Source of the DNA: Reyranella sp.
GTDB lineage: Bacteria > Pseudomonadota > Alphaproteobacteria > Reyranellales > Reyranellaceae
NCBI RefSeq assembly: GCF_004297265.1
Contig: NZ_SCUT01000059.1
Location: 1-64,000 of the forward strand
Length of the DNA stretch: 64,000 nucleotides
Direction: 5' to 3'
A model generated the notes under the pieces. The model saw only the letters and a list, made by a program, of their open reading frames with translations, had not been told where the DNA came from and ran no database searches. The position numbers and the translations under genes were made by a program. Positions 37,716 to 46,721 of the stretch are shown here, piece by piece. Position 1 is the first letter of the stretch. Every line of letters starts with the position of its first letter.

Positions 37716-37740
37716 TCCGAAAATTAGAGATTTGTCCGAA
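37716..37740. promoter_or_regulatory. TCCGAA direct repeat in the acdR-acdS intergenic region
   Basis: TCCGAA occurs at 37716-37721 and 37735-37740, in a locally A+T-rich stretch just upstream of acdR. The 19-base period is close to two helical turns, as expected for an Lrp-family octamer or dimer pair. A role as the AcdR operator is a hypothesis. Confidence 0.35.
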
Positions 37741-37866
37741 GTATTGATCACGACTCCTAACACTCATATTCCACCTGACCAAATCCAACCCGGCATTCGA
37801 GAGCACCTTCGATCCCGGGTTCGGTACGATCCGGACAGTTGAATCGCCTCAGCGGAAGGAACTTCC

Positions 37867-38880
37867 ATGCTGTCCAAGTTCGAGCGGTATCCCCTCACAT
37901 TCGGGCCGACCCACATCGAGAAACTCGAACGCCTGTCGGATCATCTCGGCGGCAAGGTTGAGCTCTATGCCAAGCGGGAGGACTGCAACTCCGGCCTCGC
38001 CTTCGGCGGCAACAAGTTGCGCAAGCTCGAATACATCATCCCCGACGCGATTGCGTCGAACGCCGATACGCTGGTTTCCATCGGCGGCGTGCAATCCAAC
38101 CACACACGCATGATTGCCGCGGTCGCCGCAAAGATCGGATTCAAGTGCCGGCTGGTCCAGGAGAGCTGGGTACCGCACGAGGACGCGGTCTACGATCGCG
38201 TGGGCAACATCATGCTCAGCCGCATCATGGGCGCCGACGTGCAGATGGTCGACGAGGGTTTCGATATCGGCATCCGACGGAGCTGGGAAGAGGCCATTGA
38301 GGACGTGAAGGCCAAGGGCGGCAAGCCCTATGCGATCCCGGCCGGAGCTTCGGTCCACAAGTACGGCGGCCTGGGCTATGTCGGCTTTGCCGAAGAAGTC
38401 CGGGAGCAGGAGAAGGACCTCGGCTTCGCCTTCGACTACATCGTGGTCTGCACCGTCACCGGCTCGACGCATGCCGGCATGCTGGTGGGCTTCGCCAAGG
38501 ACGGACGCGAGCGCAAGGTCATCGGCATCGATGCGTCCTTTACGCCGGCGCAGACCAGGGCGCAGGTCCTCGAGATCGCGCGCAACACCGCACGGCTGGT
38601 CGAGCTGGGCAGGGACATCGTCGAGGACGACGTCGTGCTCGTCGAAGATTACGCCTATCCGGTCTATGGCGTGCCGTCCGAGGAAACGAAGGAGGCCATC
38701 CGCCTCAGTGCACGGCTCGAAGGGATGATCACGGATCCCGTCTACGAGGGCAAATCGATGCAAGGCATGATCGACCTCGTCCGGAAAGGCTACTTCCCCG
38801 AGGGCTCCAAGGTTCTCTATGCCCACCTGGGTGGCGCCCCGGCTCTCAATGGCTACGGCTATGCGTTCAGAAATGGATAG
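37867..38880 (+). CDS. acdS: 1-aminocyclopropane-1-carboxylate (ACC) deaminase
   Basis: A 337-residue PLP enzyme that cleaves ACC, the plant ethylene precursor, to 2-oxobutyrate and ammonia. Length and sequence follow the Pseudomonas AcdS throughout. Key residues are present: the PLP lysine K50 in [10 protein letters not shown], the nucleophile-region S77 in GGVQSNHT, Y293 and E294 in VYEGKSM, and L321 in AHLGGAP. E294 and L321 (E295 and L322 of strain UW4) separate true ACC deaminases from D-cysteine desulfhydrases, which carry Ser and Thr there. GGAAGGAAC precedes the ATG. Confidence 0.96.
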   Translation: MLSKFERYPLTFGPTHIEKLERLSDHLGGKVELYAKREDCNSGLAFGGNKLRKLEYIIPDAIASNADTLVSIGGVQSNHTRMIAAVAAKIGFKCRLVQESWVPHEDAVYDRVGNIMLSRIMGADVQMVDEGFDIGIRRSWEEAIEDVKAKGGKPYAIPAGASVHKYGGLGYVGFAEEVREQEKDLGFAFDYIVVCTVTGSTHAGMLVGFAKDGRERKVIGIDASFTPAQTRAQVLEIARNTARLVELGRDIVEDDVVLVEDYAYPVYGVPSEETKEAIRLSARLEGMITDPVYEGKSMQGMIDLVRKGYFPEGSKVLYAHLGGAPALNGYGYAFRNG

Positions 38881-38886
38881 CATCCC

Positions 38887-39192
38887 GTGGGCGCCCTGAT
38901 CCTCTGTACGTTCCCCGCGGACAGAGCCGACTTCCGGACCTGGATACTCGACCGTGTCGTCCTGTTGGCCGCCCGGAACGAAGCCGGCATCAAGTTCGTG
39001 GGGACGGAGCAGGGCGAGGGACCTGGATCGGCCCTGAGTACCGTCGGCGTTCAGGTTGCGAGTGTGACGCGCGCCGGGGCGATCTTCGCCGAATGGCGAT
39101 CGGAGAAGAGTTACATCCGGTCGGCCGAAGTCAGACTGCTGCTGATGGAGGCGGTTGGTGGTAGCGAACATGCCGGTGCCCTGTTCCCCTGA
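38887..39192 (+). CDS. Small hypothetical protein downstream of acdS
   Basis: A 101-residue frame starting with GTG 6 bases after acdS and overlapping the next gene by about 35 bases. Third codon positions are strongly G+C-rich, as in real genes here. It looks like a small alpha/beta protein (ALILCTFPADRADF, then SYIRSAEVRLLLMEAV). Possibly it is a partner of the downstream metallohydrolase. No family is recognised. Confidence 0.58.
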   Translation: MGALILCTFPADRADFRTWILDRVVLLAARNEAGIKFVGTEQGEGPGSALSTVGVQVASVTRAGAIFAEWRSEKSYIRSAEVRLLLMEAVGGSEHAGALFP

Positions 39193-40201
39193 AAGGTCCA
39201 GCGAGCGAGCCGCCAGGAGCAGGCTTTCGGCGGACATCGATCTGGACGCCCAGGGCAAGGCAACGGGCTTCCTCCGGGTGCCACACTCGGTCCACCGCTC
39301 CGCATATGGTTGGATCCCGGTCCCGATCGTGCGCATCCGCAACGGCGAAGGCCCGAATGTCCTGCTGGTGGCGGGCAATCACGGCGACGAGTGGGAAGGG
39401 CAGATCGGACTGGGAAACCTGATCCGGAACATCGAAGCCCGTGATGTCCGAGGGCGCCTGGTAATCCTTCCCTCCGCCAATTTTCCGGCCGCACTGGAGG
39501 GCCGGCGCACGTCTCCGATCGACCAGGGCAATCTCAATCGCGCTTTTCCCGGTGATGCCGAAGGTACCATCACGCAGCAGATCGCCTATTGGATCGAACA
39601 TGCACTGCTGCCCGGCTTCGACTATGCCTGCGACTTCCATTCGGGTGGCAGCTCTCTGATCTACATTCCAAGTGCGCTGGTCGCACACCATCCAGAGCCC
39701 GCGATTCTGGAAAGGACCATCGGCCTGGCAAAGGCCTTCGGTGCGCCCGTGACCTTCATCTCGAAGGCCCCTGGAGGCGATCGTGCGTTTACATCTGCCG
39801 CGTCCCGCCAGGGCGTCGTTGCGCTGACCACCGAACTCGGCGGTGGAGGTTTCGTCACGCCGGAGTCTCTCTCGATTGCCGAGCAAGGCATGCGCCGCGT
39901 GCTGGCTCACGTCGGACTGTTGCAGGGGCCGGTACCTCCGCCCGCCGCCACGCGCCTGACGGAAACCCTTGGCGACGATTACTATGTCTATGCCTCCGAA
40001 GGCGGCCTGTTCGAACCTCTGGTCGAGTTGGGCGACGAGGTGAGCGCGCGTCAACCGGCCGCTCGAATCCATTTCCACCACACACCCTGGCGCGAACCGG
40101 AAATTGTCGCTTTCGAGCGGCCGGGGCTCGTGATCTGCAAGCGCGTGCCGGCGCGCTGCGAGCGCGGCGACTGCCTGTTCCAGTTGGCGACGACCAGATG
40201 A
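39158..40201 (+). CDS. Succinylglutamate desuccinylase/aspartoacylase-family metallohydrolase
   Basis: A zinc amidohydrolase of about 347 residues, of the AstE/AspA family (also DoeB-like). Zinc ligands are visible as H and E of AGNHGDEWEG (near residue 73) and the His of ACDFHSGGS (near 160); a catalytic Glu is likely in TTELGGGG near 228. GGAGG at 39147-39151 best suits the GTG at 39158; TTG 39155 and ATG 39170 are in-frame alternatives. It probably removes an acyl group from an N-acyl amino acid. It is downstream of acdS and may be part of its operon. Confidence 0.82.
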   Translation: MVANMPVPCSPERSSERAARSRLSADIDLDAQGKATGFLRVPHSVHRSAYGWIPVPIVRIRNGEGPNVLLVAGNHGDEWEGQIGLGNLIRNIEARDVRGRLVILPSANFPAALEGRRTSPIDQGNLNRAFPGDAEGTITQQIAYWIEHALLPGFDYACDFHSGGSSLIYIPSALVAHHPEPAILERTIGLAKAFGAPVTFISKAPGGDRAFTSAASRQGVVALTTELGGGGFVTPESLSIAEQGMRRVLAHVGLLQGPVPPPAATRLTETLGDDYYVYASEGGLFEPLVELGDEVSARQPAARIHFHHTPWREPEIVAFERPGLVICKRVPARCERGDCLFQLATTR

Positions 40202-40390
40202 GGCACCGATTGGCGCCACCGTTCGATTGAGGAAGTGCTCGTTTCGCGGACGTCGCATCCGGAAACATTTGCTCGAACAGCCGCGCAAATCGACGGACTC
40301 GTTTCATTGACCATTGGCGTCGTCGCGGCCACCTTTGCGTCATGATGATGCTCGCAAACCTGCTCGCGCATTCGATCGGTCGACAGTCAT

Positions 40391-40419
40391 CCGACGACAG
40401 CTCGACCTGTTGTCGTCGG
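40391..40419. terminator. Hairpin between the AstE-like gene and cysH
   Basis: CCGACGACA at 40391-40399 pairs perfectly with TGTCGTCGG at 40411-40419 around an 11-base loop. No T-tract follows, so it may be a transcript-end stabiliser or weak terminator. The 40202-40581 interval holds no gene. Confidence 0.4.
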
Positions 40420-40491
40420 GGCCAGACCCTCGACGCCGTACGGAGAGCATAGCCGGTCTTCGATCGGCTCTCCTCGCGGACCAATACGAGT

Positions 40492-40515
40492 GAATGAGGT
40501 AGCGACACCTCATTC
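40492..40515. promoter_or_regulatory. 9-bp inverted repeat upstream of cysH
   Basis: GAATGAGGT-AGCGAC-ACCTCATTC, perfect arms, 66 bases before the cysH ATG. Just upstream (40442-40473) a second nested hairpin, GGAG...AGCCG-N9-CGGCT...CTCC, is possible. Either a regulator-binding site or a leader-RNA structure controlling the sulfur operon; no SAM-II riboswitch consensus is seen. Confidence 0.42.
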
Positions 40516-40581
40516 GAGCCGGTCATCCCGCAATCCATGTGAAATCAGGTCGGTTCCCCGGTGGGCCGGCGGAGTGAAGTC

Positions 40582-41295
40582 ATGCCTACGCCAGCTGAAC
40601 ATGTCATCGATCTGAGGCGTCGCTTCGACGGGGCCGCGCCGGCGCGTATCCTGCAAGCGGCGCTGGGCGAGATCTTCAAGGGTCGTATCGCCGTCGTCTC
40701 TTCCTTCGGCGCCGACTCCGGGGTGCTGCTTCACCTGGTGGCGGAGGTCGATCGCGAGGCGCCGGTGCTGTTCGTCGATACCGGCCGTCACTTCCCCGAA
40801 ACCCTGGAGCATCGCGACCGGCTCGTGCGCCATCTCGGGCTGGGCGACGTGCGCAGCATCGGTCCGTCGCCCGAGGAAGTGGCGCGCCGCGACGCCGATC
40901 TCAGTCGCGCCACCTGGGATCCCGATGGTTGCTGCGCCTTCCGCAAGATCGCGCCGCTGCAGCGCGCGCTGGCGGGCTTCGACGCCTGGATCACCGGCCG
41001 CAAGCGCTTCCAGGCGACGACGCGCCGCGAACTGCCCATCTTCGAGGTCGATGGTACGCAAGCCAAGATCAACCCGCTGGCACGCTGGAATCAGGCTGAG
41101 ATCGACGATTACGCCGCTCGCCATGGCCTGCCCGAGCATCCGCTGGCGTCGCGCGGCTATCCGTCGATCGGCTGCGCGCCGTGCACGTCGGCCATCCTGC
41201 CGGGCGAGGATCCGCGTGCTGGCAGATGGCGCGGGTTCGTGAAAACCGAATGCGGCATCCACCGTCCGGCTGCCGCCCTTCTGGCCGCGGAGTGA
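40582..41295 (+). CDS. cysH: Thioredoxin-dependent APS reductase (CysH type)
   Basis: A 237-residue enzyme that reduces adenylyl sulfate to sulfite. The [4Fe-4S] cysteine set is complete: C117-C118 in DGCCAFRK and C198/C201 in GCAPCTSA, which marks APS rather than PAPS reductases. The catalytic C224 is in KTECGIH. The N-terminal SSFGADSGVLLHL is the PP-loop-like nucleotide site. GGAG precedes ATG 40582. It starts a sulfur operon that continues with ssuACB. Confidence 0.94.
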   Translation: MPTPAEHVIDLRRRFDGAAPARILQAALGEIFKGRIAVVSSFGADSGVLLHLVAEVDREAPVLFVDTGRHFPETLEHRDRLVRHLGLGDVRSIGPSPEEVARRDADLSRATWDPDGCCAFRKIAPLQRALAGFDAWITGRKRFQATTRRELPIFEVDGTQAKINPLARWNQAEIDDYAARHGLPEHPLASRGYPSIGCAPCTSAILPGEDPRAGRWRGFVKTECGIHRPAAALLAAE

Positions 41296-41346
41296 AGACA
41301 CTCGGCGAGCCGCGACGTTCGTAGAGACAATTTCACGGGGACTTCC

Positions 41347-42315
41347 ATGATCAAGAGACGACACATTCTGATGGCCGTGCCGGGCACCGTTCTGGCCGCG
41401 CCGGCGATCGCCCAGACATCCACCAGGTCGGGCGCCGGGAAGGCGCGCGAGCTGCGCTTCGGCTATCAGCGCAGCGGGACCCTGCTGATCGCCAAGCAGC
41501 AGGGTGTCCTCGAGAAGCGGCTGAATCCGCTCGGCATCGACGTGAAGTGGGTCGAGTTCTCGTTCGGCCCGCCGCTGCTGGAGGCTCTCAACGTCGGCAG
41601 CATCGACTATGGCACGACCGGCGATGCGCCGCCGATCTTTGCCCAGGCTGCGAAGGCCAAGCTGCTCTACGTCGCTGCAGTGGAGGCGGCGGGCTCCGGC
41701 GCCGCCATCCTCGTGCCGCCGGGTTCGACCCTGCAGACGCTGGCAGATCTCAAGGGCAAGAAGGTCGGCTTCGCCCGTGCGTCCAGCGCCCACAACCTCA
41801 CCATCGCCGCCGTCGAGAAGGCCGGTCTCGCCTGGGGCGACATCACGCCGGTGCAGTTGCCGCCGGCCGACGCACGCGCGGCCTTCGAGCGCGGCGCGCT
41901 GGATGCCTGGACCATCTGGGATCCGTACTTTGCGCTCGCCGAAACCCGCCCCGGGGTCCGCGTTCTCGCGTCCGCCCGGGGCATCGCCAAACAGAATGCG
42001 TTCTTTCTGGGCAACAGCGACTACACGCGCGCCAATCCCGAGATCATCGCGGCGGCCAACGAGGAGCTGGCCAAGGTGGCGCTGTGGGCCGAGGCCCATC
42101 GCGAGGCCGTGGCGCAGACGCTGTTCGAGGCCACCGGCATCGAGCTCGCCGCGTGGCAGCGCGCGGTGCAACGCACCGACTACCGGGTGGCGCCGCTCGG
42201 CGATGGCGTACTGGACGAGCAGCAGCGGGTCGCGGATCGCTTCCATGCGCTTGGGCTGATCCCGAACAAGATCGCCGTGCGCGACATCGTCTGGAAGTGG
42301 GAAGCCCGCACATGA
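41347..42315 (+). CDS. ssuA: Aliphatic sulfonate ABC transporter binding protein
   Basis: A 322-residue periplasmic protein with a signal peptide ending APAIAQ. The mature protein starts LRFGYQRSGTLLIAKQQG, the characteristic SsuA opening. Also seen are TTGDAPPIFAQAA near residue 97 and DAWTIWDPYFALAE near 195, both SsuA hallmarks. The stop overlaps the permease start (ATGA). Confidence 0.93.
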   Translation: MIKRRHILMAVPGTVLAAPAIAQTSTRSGAGKARELRFGYQRSGTLLIAKQQGVLEKRLNPLGIDVKWVEFSFGPPLLEALNVGSIDYGTTGDAPPIFAQAAKAKLLYVAAVEAAGSGAAILVPPGSTLQTLADLKGKKVGFARASSAHNLTIAAVEKAGLAWGDITPVQLPPADARAAFERGALDAWTIWDPYFALAETRPGVRVLASARGIAKQNAFFLGNSDYTRANPEIIAAANEELAKVALWAEAHREAVAQTLFEATGIELAAWQRAVQRTDYRVAPLGDGVLDEQQRVADRFHALGLIPNKIAVRDIVWKWEART

Positions 42316-43172
42316 GCGACTCCCAGATCGTGCTGGGGCGGGTCCTCCCGCTGCGCAGCAAGGCGGTGGGGCGTCGCTTCGGACGCACCGTGAAGCGCTT
42401 TCTCACGACCGATGCCGCGGCCTGGATCGTGCCCGTCGCGCTCCTGCTCGTCTGGCAGGTCGCTTCGCAGCTCGGCCTGATTCCATCCAACGTACTCTCG
42501 GCGCCGAGCGATGTGATCGACGCCGCCTGGCGGCTGACGCTCAATGGAGAGCTCCTGAACAACATCGCCGTCAGTGCCGGGCGGGCGGCTGCCGGCTTCG
42601 TCATCGGCGGCAGCCTCGCCTTCGCTTTCGGCCTTCTGAACGGCGTGTCGAGGATCGGCGAGAAACTCACCGACACGACCTTCCAGATGGTACGCAACAT
42701 CCCCAACCTGGCCATGGTGCCGCTGGTCATCCTGTGGTTCGGCATCGAGGACAGTGCGCGGGTCTTCCTCGTCGCCTTGGGCGTCTTCTTCCCGATCTAC
42801 ATCAACACCTTCCATGGCATCCGCACCGCCGACGCCCATCTCGTCGAGATGGGGCGCTCCTACGGCATGTCGAACTGGGAGCTGTTCCGGCGGGTGATCC
42901 TGCCCGGAGCGCTGCCGTCGATCTTCGTCGGCCTGCGCTACTCGCTCGGCATCATGTGGCTGACCCTGATCGTGGCCGAGACGATCGCGGCCAATTCGGG
43001 CATCGGCTACATGGCCATGAGCGCCCGCGAATTCATGCAGCTCGACGTCGTCGTCCTGTCGATCCTGCTCTACGCACTGCTCGGCAAGCTGGCAGACAGC
43101 GTCGCCCGCCTGCTGGAGCGCACGACGCTGCAGTGGCATCCCGCCTTCCAGGCCCGCCGCAAGGAAACCTGA
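42312..43172 (+). CDS. ssuC: Aliphatic sulfonate ABC transporter permease
   Basis: A 286-residue membrane permease with about six helices. The EAA-type loop reads [23 protein letters not shown] (near residue 180), followed by [17 protein letters not shown], as in SsuC/TauC. Start 42312 is internal to a longer open frame and was chosen for the ATGA overlap with ssuA. It is followed by ssuB one base later. Confidence 0.93.
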   Translation: MSDSQIVLGRVLPLRSKAVGRRFGRTVKRFLTTDAAAWIVPVALLLVWQVASQLGLIPSNVLSAPSDVIDAAWRLTLNGELLNNIAVSAGRAAAGFVIGGSLAFAFGLLNGVSRIGEKLTDTTFQMVRNIPNLAMVPLVILWFGIEDSARVFLVALGVFFPIYINTFHGIRTADAHLVEMGRSYGMSNWELFRRVILPGALPSIFVGLRYSLGIMWLTLIVAETIAANSGIGYMAMSAREFMQLDVVVLSILLYALLGKLADSVARLLERTTLQWHPAFQARRKET

Positions 43173-43173
43173 C

Positions 43174-44043
43174 ATGGTCGACGATATTCTGGTGCGTGCA
43201 CTCCTGGAGGAAGGACTTCATCCTCTCGACGATCGTGAGCCCGCGACCCGCGAGCCCGCAGCCAGCGAGCCCGATCTGCCGCCCGGTGGCGTGGCGATCA
43301 CGATCGCAGGTCTCACCAAGTCCTTCGGCAGCAATACGGTGTTGCATGGCATCGATCTCGAGGTGCCGGCGGGGCAGTTCCTCACCGTCATCGGCAAGAG
43401 CGGCTGCGGCAAGAGCACGCTCCTGCGCATCCTGGCCGGTCTCGACCAGGCGACGTCGGGCGAGGTCCTGTTCGACGGCGTGCCATCCGGCCGGTCCGGC
43501 CATGTCGCGCGCCTGATGTTCCAGGAACCGCGATTGCTGCCGTGGGCCCGTGTCATCGGCAATGTGGAGGTCGGTCTCGGCGCCCGGCGCACGCTGCCCG
43601 GTGCCGAGGACCGGGCGTTGGCCAAACTGGCCGCGGTCGGGCTGGAATCGCGCGCCACCGACTGGCCGTCGGTCCTGTCTGGAGGCCAGAAGCAGCGGGT
43701 GGCTTTGGCTCGCGCGCTCGCCAGCAGTCCCAACTTCCTCGCCCTCGACGAGCCGCTGGGCGCACTTGACGCGCTGACGCGCATCGAGATGCAGGGTCTG
43801 GTCGAGCAGGTGTGGCGCGAGCAGGGCTTCACCGCCGTACTGGTTACGCACGACGTCACCGAGGCGATCGTCCTGGGCGACCGGGTGGTCCTCATCGAAG
43901 ACGGCATCATCAAACTCGAACTTGACATCGACCTGCCGCGACCGCGGCGCCGTGGTGCGCCTGAAGTGGCGGCGCTCGAGGAAAAAGTGCTGCGCCATCT
44001 GTTCAGCGAGGGCGGTTATGTCGAGCGGAGGGCTGTGGCATGA
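43174..44043 (+). CDS. ssuB: Aliphatic sulfonate ABC transporter ATPase
   Basis: A 289-residue ATPase with Walker [10 protein letters not shown] near residue 74, signature LSGGQKQR near 170, Walker [13 protein letters not shown] and H-loop VTHDVTEA. A poorly conserved acidic N-terminal extension of about 35 residues precedes the domain. Its stop overlaps the ATG of the broken ssuD (ATGA). Order cysH-ssuA-ssuC-ssuB-ssuD. Confidence 0.93.
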   Translation: MVDDILVRALLEEGLHPLDDREPATREPAASEPDLPPGGVAITIAGLTKSFGSNTVLHGIDLEVPAGQFLTVIGKSGCGKSTLLRILAGLDQATSGEVLFDGVPSGRSGHVARLMFQEPRLLPWARVIGNVEVGLGARRTLPGAEDRALAKLAAVGLESRATDWPSVLSGGQKQRVALARALASSPNFLALDEPLGALDALTRIEMQGLVEQVWREQGFTAVLVTHDVTEAIVLGDRVVLIEDGIIKLELDIDLPRPRRRGAPEVAALEEKVLRHLFSEGGYVERRAVA

Positions 44044-45145
44044 GCGAGAGTGGCGCCAACTTTCTATGGTTCCTGCCAACCCACGGCGATGGCCGGTATC
44101 TCGGCACGACGATCGGCGCGCGGTCGGTCGATCTCGGCTATCTCCGGCAGGTTGCCTAGGCGGCCGACGCGCTGGGCTATTTCGGCGTGCTGCTGCCCAC
44201 GGGAACGTCGTGTGAGGATTCCTGGCTCGTCGCTTCTGCCCTCGCACCGCTCACGGAGCGGCTCAACTTCCTCGTAGCCGTGAGGCCGGGGCTGCTTTCA
44301 CCGACGCTCGCCGCGCGCATGACCGCCACGCTCGACCGTCTCTCGGGCGGGCGGCTGTTGATCAACGTCGTGACGGTGGCGATTCCGCGGAAAGCCGGGC
44401 CGAGGGCGTCTTCCTCGACCATGACGAGCGCTATGCCGTCACTCGCGAGTTCCTGGACATCTATCGTCGCCTGCTGGCGGGAGGCGAGGTGACGCGGCTC
44501 GGCCAGAGGGTCAGTGTCGAAGCAGCCAGGCTGGTGCTGCCGCCCGTGCAGGAAGACGGTCCGCCGATCTACTTCGGCGGCTCGTCGAGCGTGGGCATCG
44601 AGATCGCGGCCGAATCGGTCGACAAGTACCTGACCTGGGGCGAGCCGCCGGCCGCTGTCGCCGAGAAGATCGCCACCGCATCGGTCGCGGCGGCGCGCAA
44701 GGGACGCCGGCTCACCTTCGGCATCCGCCTGCACGTCATCGTGCGCGAGACCAACGAGGAGGCATGGGCGGCCGCCGATTCGCTGATCCGGCATCTCGAC
44801 GACAAGACCATCGCCGCCGCCCAGCAGGTTTTTGCCCGTATGGATTCAGTGGGGCAGCAACGCATGGCCGCTCTCCATGGCGGTCGCCGTGACAGGCTGG
44901 AGATCAGTCCCAACCTGTGGGCCGGGGTTGGGCTCGTCCGCGGCGGCGCCGGCACGGCGCTGGTGGGCGACCCGCCCACGGTCGCCGCCCGAATTGCCGA
45001 GTATCGATCGCTCGGCATCGATACCTTCATCCTCTCGGGCTATCCGCACCTCGAAGAGGCGTATCGCTTCGCCGAACTTGTCTTCCCGCTGCTCGACCGT
45101 GTCAAGAGTCCGGCGCCTGCACCTTTCGTGCGGGCCGCGGCATGA
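44040..45145 (+). pseudogene. ssuD: Broken FMNH2-dependent alkanesulfonate monooxygenase
   Basis: The reading frame begins normally ([16 protein letters not shown]) at an ATG overlapping ssuB. An amber codon interrupts codon 40 (TAG 44157-44159) where homologs have Gln (RQVA[13 protein letters not shown]), a C-to-T change of CAG. A second lesion near 44376 removes one G: after RLLINVVT the expected GGDS appears only in another frame, which then stays open to TGA 45145 ([25 protein letters not shown] and the rest). Both halves match SsuD well, so the decay is recent or the assembly carries two errors. Without SsuD, imported sulfonates could not be desulfonated by this operon. Confidence 0.9.
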
Positions 45146-45188
45146 CGCACCGTCGACGTGGACGCGTGTTCAACCTGGAGGAAGTGCG

Positions 45189-45419
45189 ATGGAAGGAAGG
45201 TCGACCGTTGACGTTCTGGCCGTCCGCGTTTGCCGTGCCGTGCGAACGGCACGGAGAGAACACCAGGCCTGGATCGGGCTCGACTTCCTGCAGAGAGAGC
45301 TCGGCCACGAAAGCCCGATGGCGATCGACGCGGCGGTTGCCTTTGCGGCGGCCAAAGGCTGGCTCGCCATCGGTGGGGCGCCGGCGCACAGCGTCCTGCT
45401 GACCAACGGAGCGCCGTAG
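45189..45419 (+). CDS. Small winged-helix-like hypothetical protein
   Basis: A 76-residue frame with GGAGG 7 bases before ATG 45189 and strongly G+C-rich third positions, so probably real. The helix-rich layout (LDFLQRELG, MAIDAAVAFAAAKGWLAIGG, then HSVLLTNG) resembles a small winged helix. It follows the ssuD pseudogene by 43 bases. Family unknown. Confidence 0.6.
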   Translation: MEGRSTVDVLAVRVCRAVRTARREHQAWIGLDFLQRELGHESPMAIDAAVAFAAAKGWLAIGGAPAHSVLLTNGAP

Positions 45420-45600
45420 GCGTCAGGCCCACCGTCGGCAGGTAGGCCTCACGCCGCGGAAACCCGCACAGCGTCCGGCATCGCGGACCCGTGCGCCCGC
45501 CGCCGCCGCGTGAGGACATCGTCGCACCTTGGCCGACTTCGAAGGGCGCTGTTCCCGGCCCATTACAGGTGGCTCGACGGGGTGAGCCCTCGAAGGGGAT

Positions 45601-45620
45601 CGATGCCTATGTCGGCATCG
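45601..45620. promoter_or_regulatory. Palindrome upstream of LysR gene
   Basis: CGATGCC-TATGTC-GGCATCG, perfect 7-bp arms, 66 bases before the LysR ATG. The half-sites are the same as those of the operator at 18257-18273, but the spacer is 6 rather than 5. A role in autoregulation is a guess. Confidence 0.4.
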
Positions 45621-45686
45621 TCCTGGAATGCGCTTTGGTGACGGGAGAAAGGAGCCGGGGGGACGATTTTCGGCTAATCTTTTTCC

Positions 45687-46577
45687 ATGATCGACAAACT
45701 GGAATTCCTGCTTGCGCTCTCCCAGGAGCGGAATTTCAGCAAGGCGGCCGAGCTGTGCGGGGTCACGCAGCCCACTTTCTCCGCCGGCATCAAAAGCCTG
45801 GAAGACATGCTCGGCGTGATGCTGGTGCAGCGGACCTCGCGCTTCATCGGCTTCACCGCGGAGGGCGAGCGCGTGCTAGACTGGGCGCGAGGCATCGTGG
45901 CCGACACGCGGGCCATGCGGCAGGAGGTGAACTCGCTGCGCAAGGGTCTCAGCGGCCGGCTGCGGATCGCCGCCATCCCGACGGCACTCGCCATGGTTTC
46001 GACGCTCACCACGCCGTTCCGCGCCAAGCACCCCAACGTGAAGTTCACCATCCTCTCGCGGACCTCGATCGAGATCCTGGAGATGCTGGAGAATCTCGAG
46101 GCCGATGCCGGCCTGACCTACATCGACAACGAGCCGCTCGGCCGGCTGCGCGCCGTGCCGCTCTATACCGAGCAGTACCGTCTGCTCACCTCGGAGAACA
46201 GTCCACTCGGCGAGCGTGACAGCGTCACCTGGGCCGAGGTCGGCGGGATCCCGCTCTGCCTGCTGACGCCGGACATGCAGAACCGGCGCATCATCGACCA
46301 GCTCCTGAGCGAGGCCGGCGGCCAGGCCGATCCGACGCTCGAATCGAACTCGATGATCGTGCTGTTCTCCCACGTCCGCACCGGGCGCTGGGCCAGCGTC
46401 ATGCCACAGAAGCTGGCCGACACGCTCGGCCTGACCGAACACCTGCGCTCCATTCCCATCGTCGAGCCGGATGCGACGCACTCGATCGGCCTCGTCGTGC
46501 CTCGGCGCGAGCCGATGACTCCCCTCGCGAAGGCCCTGGTCGCCGAGGCGACCCATCTGGCCGCCACCCTGGCCTGA
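45687..46577 (+). CDS. LysR-family regulator, probable regulator of the fds operon
   Basis: A 296-residue LTTR with HTH FSKAAELCGVTQPTFSAGIKSLE (residues 17-39) and an effector domain starting GRLRIAAIPTALAM near 92. It is 144 bases upstream of fdsG in the same direction; a LysR gene is commonly found with fds operons (FdsR). The upstream gap 45420-45686 contains a palindrome but no gene. Confidence 0.9.
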   Translation: MIDKLEFLLALSQERNFSKAAELCGVTQPTFSAGIKSLEDMLGVMLVQRTSRFIGFTAEGERVLDWARGIVADTRAMRQEVNSLRKGLSGRLRIAAIPTALAMVSTLTTPFRAKHPNVKFTILSRTSIEILEMLENLEADAGLTYIDNEPLGRLRAVPLYTEQYRLLTSENSPLGERDSVTWAEVGGIPLCLLTPDMQNRRIIDQLLSEAGGQADPTLESNSMIVLFSHVRTGRWASVMPQKLADTLGLTEHLRSIPIVEPDATHSIGLVVPRREPMTPLAKALVAEATHLAATLA

Positions 46578-46611
46578 CGATCGCCGGACCCCGCCCAAGA
46601 GGGGTGGTTCG

Positions 46612-46626
46612 ATAGATTTGTTCTAT
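46612..46626. promoter_or_regulatory. LysR-type T-N11-A operator before fdsG
   Basis: ATAGA-TTTGT-TCTAT, a perfect 5-bp inverted repeat fitting T-N11-A, located 96 bases upstream of the fdsG start in a locally A+T-rich stretch. This is a good candidate site for the adjacent LysR protein. Confidence 0.55.
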
Positions 46627-46721
46627 TGCAGCACGGAACAGCTTTATTGAGGTCAGGCGTTCGCGCGCCGAACATCCAGCGAAACTAGAGTCGGCAAACA
46701 GGGTCAGCCGGCCGGTTTGGG

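Noticed and set aside
40202-40581. SAM-II riboswitch upstream of cysH
   Set aside because: Expected for alphaproteobacterial sulfur genes, but the conserved core sequence is not present; only inverted repeats are seen.
44040-45145. ssuD read through an amber codon as a programmed event
   Set aside because: A second independent lesion (one-base deletion near 44376) also destroys the frame, so decay or assembly error is simpler.
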